Shown here piece after piece: positions 6,361-10,874 of a stretch of DNA of 10,874 nt. Location of the stretch: the NCBI GenBank assembly GCA_014845975.1, contig RKAN01000119.1, positions 1-10,874 on the forward strand, in the 5' to 3' direction. Origin of the DNA: a bacterium. Its GTDB lineage: Bacteria > Bacillota_I > Bacilli_A > RF39 > UBA660. Under the pieces are notes generated by a model. The model ran no database searches, was not told the origin of the DNA, and was given only the letters and a program-made list of their open reading frames with translations. Every line of letters starts with the position of its first letter. Positions within the stretch are counted from its first letter, which is position 1. The translations under genes and the position numbers were made by a program.

Positions 6361-6603
6361 GTGAATAAAATTTTAATTACATTGATTTTTCCAACAATTG
6401 AAACAAGTTTTGATTTATACATTCCTATTAATAAAAAAATAGGAACGATAAAAAAATATTTGTTAGAAAAAATAGATGAATTGAATTGTTTTTCTTTTGA
6501 CTCTGTTCGTTTATTAGATCAAAATTCTGGAGAAGAATATGATAATAATATTTTGATCAAAGATAGTGCGATCAAAAATGGCACCAAAATTGTTATTATG
6601 TAA
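6361..6603 (+). CDS. YukD/EsaB-like ubiquitin-fold protein of type VII secretion
   Basis: The 80-residue protein is a single ubiquitin-like domain: strand MNKILITLIFPTIETSFDLYIP, helix GTIKKYLLEKIDEL, strand SVRLLDQNSGEEYD, then NNILIKDSAIKNGTKIVIM, which matches the L-x-D-x-G(I)-x-NG-D/T-x-(I/L)-x-I ending of YukD-type domains. YukD/EsaB proteins are cytosolic accessory or regulatory components of Firmicutes type VIIb secretion and are not conjugated like ubiquitin; there is no C-terminal Gly-Gly here. The start is GTG at 6361, because an in-frame TAG at 6343 leaves no upstream alternative, and the ribosome site is a loose AGAAAGAAGA. It is the first gene after the leader attenuator and lies 20 bases ahead of the first WXG100 gene. 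No secretion ATPase is fused or adjacent. Confidence 0.82.
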   Translation: MNKILITLIFPTIETSFDLYIPINKKIGTIKKYLLEKIDELNCFSFDSVRLLDQNSGEEYDNNILIKDSAIKNGTKIVIM

Positions 6604-6608
6604 AATGG

Positions 6609-6615
6609 AAGGAGG
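6609..6615 (+). promoter_or_regulatory. Ribosome binding site that decides the start at 6624
   Basis: AAGGAGG at 6609-6615 lies eight bases before ATG 6624. The in-frame GTG at 6615 overlaps this site and cannot be the start. Confidence 0.85.
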
Positions 6616-6623
6616 TGTTTGGT

Positions 6624-6908
6624 ATGGATTTAAAGATTAATTATGAGCAAACAATGTCAACTGGAAATCAAGTAACAGAAAAAGGTGCTGATTTTCAAGA
6701 TTTACTAAATAAAATCAAAAGCATCAATACAGAACTTAAAACTTATTGGGAAGGTAGTGATGCTGCTAAATATTCTACTTCTGTTGAAACTCAAGCAGAA
6801 TATATGCAACAATTAGCAAATACAATTAATGAAATTGGTTCATTTCTTGTAAAAGTAGGACAAGCTTACCAAGAAGCTTGTGAAAATAATGCAAATGCAA
6901 TTCACTAA
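6624..6908 (+). CDS. WXG100 family protein A (EsxA-like)
   Basis: The 94-residue, fully helical protein has the central turn YWEGSDAAKY and the W-x-G motif Trp42-Glu43-Gly44, the hallmark of WXG100/ESAT-6 proteins, which fold as helical hairpins, dimerise and leave the cell through type VII secretion. There is no signal peptide, as expected. The canonical YxxxD/E export signal is absent: the equivalent place reads Tyr82-Gln-Glu-Ala-Cys86, with Glu only at 87. The unit may therefore depend on its partner for recognition, or use a shifted signal. ATG 6624 has a strong ribosome site; a GTG nine bases upstream is excluded because it sits in that site. WXG100 protein B follows after 11 bases, an arrangement typical of EsxA/EsxB-type partners. 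Confidence 0.92.
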   Translation: MDLKINYEQTMSTGNQVTEKGADFQDLLNKIKSINTELKTYWEGSDAAKYSTSVETQAEYMQQLANTINEIGSFLVKVGQAYQEACENNANAIH

Positions 6909-6919
6909 GGAGGAATATA

Positions 6920-7207
6920 ATGGATTTTTCAAAATTATCATATAGCCAAGTAGAATCTTTAGCAGAACAACTAAGTACTTCAGCAAATAATATGGAATCT
7001 ATATTAACCGAAATTTCAAATTTATTTAATACAATTGGTACAGATGATGTTTGGAGCGGTACTGCAGCTTCAGAAACAAAAGCAAAGTTTGATGAGTTAA
7101 GTGCCAAATTTCCAGAATTTCAACAAGCTATTGTAGATTGTTACAAATATTTAATGGCTGTTGTTGAAAACTACAAATCAGTTGATTCTATGGTTATGGG
7201 ACAATAA
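6920..7207 (+). CDS. WXG100 family protein B (EsxB-like partner)
   Basis: The 95-residue helical hairpin has the turn DDVWSGTAASETKAKF and W-x-G at Trp45-Ser46-Gly47. The C-terminal end carries a clear YxxxD export motif, Tyr85-Lys-Ser-Val-Asp89 (ENYKSVDSM), the signal recognised in the secreted substrate of a WXG100 dimer. The AAGGAGG overlapping the previous stop gives six-base spacing to ATG 6920. It is the second half of the A-B pair, and its N-terminal SYSQV and C-terminal YLMAVVENYKSVD recur in the protein at 7584 (SYSQI, YLLQSIERYSSLD), which marks them as paralogues. Most likely it is exported or surface-released together with protein A. It is followed by two hairpins rather than an immediate next gene. 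Confidence 0.92.
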   Translation: MDFSKLSYSQVESLAEQLSTSANNMESILTEISNLFNTIGTDDVWSGTAASETKAKFDELSAKFPEFQQAIVDCYKYLMAVVENYKSVDSMVMGQ

Positions 7208-7210
7208 ATT

Positions 7211-7228
7211 GCTCTTTATGAGCTTTTT
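7211..7228 (+). terminator. Weak intrinsic terminator-like hairpin after the first WXG100 pair
   Basis: GCTC (7211-7214) pairs with GAGC (7220-7223) around a 5-base loop and is followed by five Ts (7224-7228). Four base pairs make it a weak, at best partial, stop. The last two Ts belong to the 5' arm of the next, stronger hairpin, so the two overlap. Confidence 0.3.
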
Positions 7229-7265
7229 ATCAATGGGTATTAATTATTTTGGTACCTATTGATAA
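7227..7265 (+). other. 13-bp intercistronic hairpin between the two WXG100 pairs
   Basis: TTATCAATGGGTA (7227-7239) pairs with TACCTATTGATAA (7253-7265) along 13 positions with a single G-U and a 13-base loop. No T run follows, so it is not a classical forward terminator. It may protect or process the mRNA between the first genes and the effector module, for example as an RNase III-type site or a 3' stabiliser. Confidence 0.65.
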
Positions 7266-7280
7266 GAATAAGGTGAAAAT

Positions 7281-7574
7281 ATGGAAAGTTATATTGATAT
7301 CAATTCGGTGAAGAATGTATCCAAAAAGATGATTGAATATTCCTCTAATTTAGAAGATAATTTAAAACAATTAGAATCTATTTTAGAAAATGTTGAATCT
7401 TCTTGGAAAAGTGACGATTCTAGAAAGTTTGTCAGTAATATTAGAGAAAATTGTATTGCCAATTTTTTTAAATTAAATGAAACAGTTTCAAAATACGAAA
7501 AATATTTAAGTGAAATTCCAGATGCTTATAATATATTGGATGAAGATTTTAGTCAAAAAATTATTGATGTTTAG
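7281..7574 (+). CDS. Diverged WXG100-like protein A' (W-K-S turn)
   Basis: The 97-residue all-helical protein has WXG100 length and hairpin layout. The turn reads SSWKSDDSRKFV, so Trp42 is kept but the Gly of W-x-G is Ser44. The C-terminal YxxxD motif is present at Tyr83-Asn-Ile-Leu-Asp87 (DAYNILDEDF). The Trp sits at position 42 and the last-helix Tyr at 83, against 42 and 82 in protein A, and the order A'-B' repeats A-B, so I read this as a diverged copy. Small degenerate WXG-like proteins beside LXG-type effectors act as export partners that bind the effector N-terminus; that role is inferred here from position. AAGGTGA lies four bases before ATG 7281, and protein B' follows after nine bases. 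Confidence 0.8.
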   Translation: MESYIDINSVKNVSKKMIEYSSNLEDNLKQLESILENVESSWKSDDSRKFVSNIRENCIANFFKLNETVSKYEKYLSEIPDAYNILDEDFSQKIIDV

Positions 7575-7583
7575 GGAGGATTT

Positions 7584-7892
7584 ATGAATATTTCTTATAG
7601 CCAAATTCAAAGTGAATATAATGAACTATGTTTGTTAGCAAATAAAATTAAAGAAAACTATGATTATTTAGTTTCTTTAAATCAATCCTTAGCACATAAT
7701 GGTTATTGGACTGGAAAAGCATCCGAATATTATATTAGTAAAATGAATAATATGTTGAAAAACTATGAAATCATTTATTCAGATGTGAAATCTGGAGCTG
7801 AGTACTTATTACAAAGTATAGAAAGATATTCAAGTTTAGACAAGAAGATTATAAGTTCCTTAGGAAATTTGAATATTTTTGGTAGGAATTAA
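7584..7892 (+). CDS. WXG100-like protein B' (W-T-G)
   Basis: The 102-residue helical hairpin has an intact W-x-G at Trp42-Thr43-Gly44 (NGYWTGKASEYY) and a YxxxD motif at Tyr82-Ser-Ser-Leu-Asp86 (ERYSSLDKK). Its N-terminal SYSQI and final-helix YLLQSIERYSSLD align with SYSQV and YLMAVVENYKSVD of protein B, supporting paralogy. A short tail (SSLGNLNIFGRN) extends beyond the usual WXG100 end. The GGGAGGA overlapping the previous stop sets the start at 7584. It lies directly after A' and two bases before the next gene, so it belongs to the module leading to the large effector. It probably pairs with A' and may help deliver the effector; it could also be a secreted protein in its own right. Confidence 0.85.
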   Translation: MNISYSQIQSEYNELCLLANKIKENYDYLVSLNQSLAHNGYWTGKASEYYISKMNNMLKNYEIIYSDVKSGAEYLLQSIERYSSLDKKIISSLGNLNIFGRN

Positions 7893-7894
7893 AT

Positions 7895-8377
7895 ATGGCA
7901 TTTGAATCTATTAATGTTGTTAGTTTACGACAGTCATTATATAATTGTAAAAACTCATTAGACTATAAATTTTCTAATAATTTCATCTCTTCTTTATATG
8001 GAGATTCCTGGATATCAGACTCAAAACAACATTTAATTCAAGCTATTGAAAAGTTGACAAATGAGAGATATTTAGAATTACTTCAAAAAATCGATACTTA
8101 TTTAAGTGCAACTAACCTGATAGAAGAATATCAGAATTTGAATCAAAAAAATATTGAAGCTGCTGCTAGAATCTCTCAATTAGAACCACATTTATGGAGA
8201 TCAGAAAAATATACAGAAAGTCATTTAAAAGCAGATGGAACTTATGAATACATCGATCATTGGCATAATGTTGAAGATATTGGTGTAAAAAATGAAATTT
8301 CATCGTTAAGAAATCAAATAGATAGTAATTCATCACAGATGGATGTGCTTCAATCAAGAGTGTCAAATTTAATATAG
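7895..8377 (+). CDS. Helical accessory protein with W-I-S turn, 160 residues
   Basis: The first half resembles a WXG-type hairpin: helix, then the turn GDSWISDSKQHL with Trp39-Ile40-Ser41 in the W-x-G position, then a long second helix. It extends beyond WXG100 length with a hydrophilic loop (WRSEKYTESH...YEYIDHWHNVED, about residues 101-130) and a C-terminal coiled-coil-like heptad stretch (EISSLRNQIDSNSSQMDVLQSRVSNLI). There is no YxxxD/E near the end. I do not recognise an exact family. Size, helicity and position before a DUF4176 gene and a large effector fit the LXG-associated helical chaperones/targeting factors of type VIIb loci. ATG 7895 is two bases after the B' stop, with GGTAGGAA at 7881-7888 as ribosome site, which implies tight coupling to the upstream pair. 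Confidence 0.75.
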   Translation: MAFESINVVSLRQSLYNCKNSLDYKFSNNFISSLYGDSWISDSKQHLIQAIEKLTNERYLELLQKIDTYLSATNLIEEYQNLNQKNIEAAARISQLEPHLWRSEKYTESHLKADGTYEYIDHWHNVEDIGVKNEISSLRNQIDSNSSQMDVLQSRVSNLI

Positions 8378-8385
8378 GAGGAATT

Positions 8386-8688
8386 ATGAAATACGAAAAA
8401 TATTTACCAATTGGTACCGTTGTATTACTAAAAGGTGGAACGAAAAAAGTAATGATTACGGGATTTTGTTCTATCACAGAAAACGATAAAAATAAAACTT
8501 ATGATTATTCAGGCTGTCTTTATCCTGAGGGATTTTTATCTTCAAATCAAACTTTATTATTTGACCACAGTCAAATTGATAAAATATATTTTGTAGGTTA
8601 TCAAAACGAAGAAGAAAAAGAATTTAAAGAAAAATTAAAAAAAGTGATAGAAAAAATGGATGACAATATAGAAGTTATAGGAGAATAA
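8386..8688 (+). CDS. DUF4176 protein (LXG-effector associated)
   Basis: The 100-residue protein matches the DUF4176 pattern: YLPIGTVVLLKGGTKKVMITGF (6-27), then YDYSGCLYPEGF (39-50), LLFDHSQIDKIYFVGYQNEEEKEF (57-80) and a charged C-terminal helix (KEKLKKVIEKMDDNIEVIGE). DUF4176 genes are recurrent neighbours of LXG effector genes in Firmicutes type VIIb loci and are thought to support effector export or folding; the biochemical role is not settled as far as I know. It is a small beta-rich domain with no membrane segment. AGGAGG overlapping the upstream stop gives good spacing to ATG 8386. It lies 15 bases before the large effector, which strengthens the reading of the whole run from 7281 as one effector-delivery module. 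Confidence 0.88.
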   Translation: MKYEKYLPIGTVVLLKGGTKKVMITGFCSITENDKNKTYDYSGCLYPEGFLSSNQTLLFDHSQIDKIYFVGYQNEEEKEFKEKLKKVIEKMDDNIEVIGE

Positions 8689-8703
8689 TGGAGGAAAATT
8701 GAT

Positions 8704-10874
8704 ATGGGGAATATTCAAAAATTAAATATCTCATTGTTAAAAGATCAAAAAAATAAATTTAATAATGAAAAAGATAGTTTTTACCATTCTTCTTATCAAA
8801 TTTTTAATTCAAGTTATTTAAAAAATTGCTCTGATTTTTATGTTGTTTCGATGAAAAATAATCTAGAACAATTATATTCTAGAATACAAAATGGATATAC
8901 TAATATTTCTAAATGGCTGAATGAATATTGTGAAACTTATGAATCTTTAGAAGATGTTTTATCACAAAATAGATCAGCAGGTAGTATTATTAATAATAGT
9001 ATTAGAAATTATGTTTCCTCTAAATTATCTTTATTAGAGGATTTTGATTTACATAAAGGAATTACAAGAATTTCAGTTGAAACATCTAGTTCTATTGGGT
9101 TTAACGCTTCTACTGTAATTGATGAATTTGCAGATCTTTATTCTGATTTTCAAACGAAAAAAGAAGGTATAACTTCTAAGGTAAATTCTGGTATTGAAAT
9201 ACTTCAAGAAAAAACAGGTGCTGTGATTCATTCTGCTCAAAGTAGTATCACAAATGGAATTACTGATGCTGCTAATGCATTAGATACGAAAAGAAAAGAT
9301 TTAATGGATTGGTGGAGCAATCAAGCAAAGCCTTGGATTGATTCTACCGCCAATAAAATTGGAGAAACTGTCAAAAGAACAGATGCGACAGTTACAACAT
9401 TTCGTGTTTCTCTAGTAGAGGGAGTTATGCATTTTGGTGAAGCGATTGTTGATTTGGGAGCAATTGTTAACTCTCTTTCGAATACTAGTGGAGCAATGAT
9501 TGCTGATGGAGTACAGTCAATTTATGGAAAAGTAACAGGAAATGAATGGACTTCTGTTACAGAAACCATGTGGGATAAAACTAAAACATTTGTAGCGGAA
9601 GAACATGTAACAGGATGGTTTGATAATTTGTATCAAGATACTTCTTATGGTCAATATTTACAAGAAAATTCTTATGGTTTTGAAACGACTAGGAGTATTG
9701 GAGATGGTATAGGGTATATTGCTGGAGTTACTTGTCTTTCTATTGCAACTTTTGGTGTTGGTGGTGCTGCTGTAGCAGGAACTTCGACTGCTTCGAGTGC
9801 TGCAGTGACAGGTGGGATTGCCGTTACTAGTTCTCAAACTGCTCTAATAGCAGGATTAGCTGGCGTTGGAAAAGGTACAGAAAAAGCATGGAATGATGGT
9901 GCATCTACTACACAAGGATTAGCTTATGGTGCATTAAATGGAGTTTGGGAAGGTACTCAGTATTATTTAGGTTCTAAGATTGGAGCAGCGGATGGTTTTG
10001 GATCAAAAATTGCTTCTAAAATACTAGGAACTTCTTCATCTAATGTAACTAAACAATTAGTAACTTCTGCTTCAAGAATTATGCTAGATGGTATTGATGG
10101 TGGAGTAGAGGGGTTTGTTCAACCTTTATTAAGTATGACTTACAAAGAAGGATCCTATAAGGAATTATTTAACGAAAATGGTGGTTGGAGTTATATTGCT
10201 ACGAATGCCGTTACTGGAGCTGGATTTTCTTTATTAGGAGAATTAGGAGATATTTCTAAATTTATTAATGATAATAAAAAAACAACAATAAATGATATTG
10301 ATGTAAATATAGAAAATGAATTAAAAAGTATGGATGATATTTCCAATAAAATAGATGTTCCTTCACAAAATGCAGAAGCGACAGTAAAAAAAGATATTTC
10401 AGAAATAGAAGAGAAAAAATTTAAAGAACAGAACTCAAAAATAGTGGATCTTGAAAAAACAATTACAGATGAATTAATTCCTATTTCAATATTAGAAGGA
10501 ATTCTTTCCAAAAAAGATTCATATGAAAAATTTATAAATTTTGATGCAAATAAAGATTTTTTTGGAAATCATAGTAAATATGAATATGAAATTGCACTTC
10601 AAAATTTAATAAGAATTAATAAAGAAAATAATTATCATTTTCAGTTTGATAAAGCAGTAGAAGACCATATAATTGGTATTAGTGACTTGAATATTAATTT
10701 TAATGAAAAATTTTCTAATTTAATGGAGAAATCTACTCAAAATCAACAAAATCTGATATCTGGAATTGTTGAAAAAATTCCAGAAGATTTAGATGATATT
10801 TCAAAAGCGAGAGCAATTTATTTAAAATTAAACCAGAATGTAACTTATTCGGATCAATATTATGCATTAAATAA
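8704..10874 (+). CDS. Large type VII-associated polymorphic effector/toxin, C-terminus beyond the window
   Basis: Open for 723 codons to the right edge without a stop; GGAGGA at 8690-8695 sets ATG 8704. Residues 1-90 form a helical hairpin lacking W-x-G (SSYLKNCSDFY turn near 36-46; WLNEYCETYESLEDVL at 71-86), which I take as the export/targeting domain. Residues 140-230 are amphipathic and low in complexity (NGITDAANALDTKRKDLMDWW). Residues 230-335 (SLVEGVMHFGEAIVD; TGWFDNLYQDTSYGQYLQENSY) resemble a middle region I recall from large Clostridia/Bacilli type VII proteins. Residues 336-390 are Gly/Ala-rich and hydrophobic, followed by GLAGVGKGTEKAWNDGAS and repeated Gly-rich helices to about 515. 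A charged linker (about 520-600) leads to a new domain, cut by the edge. Its last visible part (DLDDISKARAIYLKLNQNVTYS) faintly recalls the lead-in of transglutaminase-like domains. The toxic activity is unidentified and no immunity gene is visible. Confidence 0.85.
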   Translation, partial: MGNIQKLNISLLKDQKNKFNNEKDSFYHSSYQIFNSSYLKNCSDFYVVSMKNNLEQLYSRIQNGYTNISKWLNEYCETYESLEDVLSQNRSAGSIINNSIRNYVSSKLSLLEDFDLHKGITRISVETSSSIGFNASTVIDEFADLYSDFQTKKEGITSKVNSGIEILQEKTGAVIHSAQSSITNGITDAANALDTKRKDLMDWWSNQAKPWIDSTANKIGETVKRTDATVTTFRVSLVEGVMHFGEAIVDLGAIVNSLSNTSGAMIADGVQSIYGKVTGNEWTSVTETMWDKTKTFVAEEHVTGWFDNLYQDTSYGQYLQENSYGFETTRSIGDGIGYIAGVTCLSIATFGVGGAAVAGTSTASSAAVTGGIAVTSSQTALIAGLAGVGKGTEKAWNDGASTTQGLAYGALNGVWEGTQYYLGSKIGAADGFGSKIASKILGTSSSNVTKQLVTSASRIMLDGIDGGVEGFVQPLLSMTYKEGSYKELFNENGGWSYIATNAVTGAGFSLLGELGDISKFINDNKKTTINDIDVNIENELKSMDDISNKIDVPSQNAEATVKKDISEIEEKKFKEQNSKIVDLEKTITDELIPISILEGILSKKDSYEKFINFDANKDFFGNHSKYEYEIALQNLIRINKENNYHFQFDKAVEDHIIGISDLNINFNEKFSNLMEKSTQNQQNLISGIVEKIPEDLDDISKARAIYLKLNQNVTYSDQYYALN

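Noticed and set aside
6615..6623. GTG at 6615 as the start of WXG100 protein A
   Set aside because: The GTG overlaps the AAGGAGG ribosome site that serves ATG 6624.
6826..7107. Minus-strand open frame of 93 codons across the WXG100 genes
   Set aside because: Shadow of two clear WXG100 genes with their own ribosome sites.
10191..10511. Minus-strand open frame of 106 codons within the effector
   Set aside because: It lies wholly antisense to a much longer convincing gene, has no recognisable domain, and is of a composition expected from reading AT-rich coding sequence backwards.
1..10874. tRNA/rRNA genes, CRISPR arrays, insertion sequences, phage attachment sites
   Set aside because: Nothing with cloverleaf, repeat-spacer, transposase or terminal-repeat character was seen on either strand.

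Overview
The window is strongly AT-rich and reads as a Firmicutes/Bacilli-type chromosome: SigA-like promoters, strong AGGAGG ribosome sites, a T-box leader, GatCAB-dependent amidation and a type VIIb (ESX/WXG100) gene set. The GatA active-site spelling (DTGDSIRKP) is one I recall from Mollicutes and neighbouring uncultured Bacilli (Erysipelotrichia/RF39-like). Tryptophan is always TGG and no gene is interrupted by TGA, so the standard bacterial code applies. Assignment below class level would be a guess.

Layout. (1) 1-123, minus strand: the first 41 codons of an AgrA/LytTR-type response regulator, running off the left edge. Its probable promoter overlaps the -35 of a divergent promoter driving an unrecognised 139-residue helical protein (239-658). 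(2) 645-6196: one transcription unit with a perfect-consensus promoter buried in the 3' end of the unknown gene, a complete T-box leader (680-933) whose specifier reads AAC (asparagine), then gatC-gatA-gatB, a DUF1653 gene and aspS, closed by a clean terminator. The logic is coherent. AspRS carries the RDHGG histidine typical of non-discriminating enzymes and would make Asp-tRNA(Asn). GatCAB amidates it to Asn-tRNA(Asn). Uncharged tRNA(Asn) then switches the operon on.

(3) 6236 to the right edge: a type VII secretion-associated locus with its own promoter and an attenuator-like leader. It encodes a YukD/EsaB ubiquitin-like protein, two WXG100 proteins (A, B), an intercistronic hairpin, two diverged WXG100-like proteins in the same A-B order (A', B'), a 160-residue helical protein with a W-I-S turn, a DUF4176 protein, and a large effector of at least 723 residues that is still open at the window end. 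The effector has an N-terminal helical targeting region, an amphipathic middle, a Gly/Ala-rich hydrophobic stretch and the beginning of a C-terminal domain. This is the order expected for an LXG-like polymorphic toxin with dedicated export partners. The secretion ATPase/membrane genes (EssC, EssB, EsaA) and an immunity gene are not in the window.

The most interesting parts are the apparent duplication of a WXG100 pair, the two RNA structures that could set expression ratios in the secretion locus, and the unidentified C-terminal domain of the effector.
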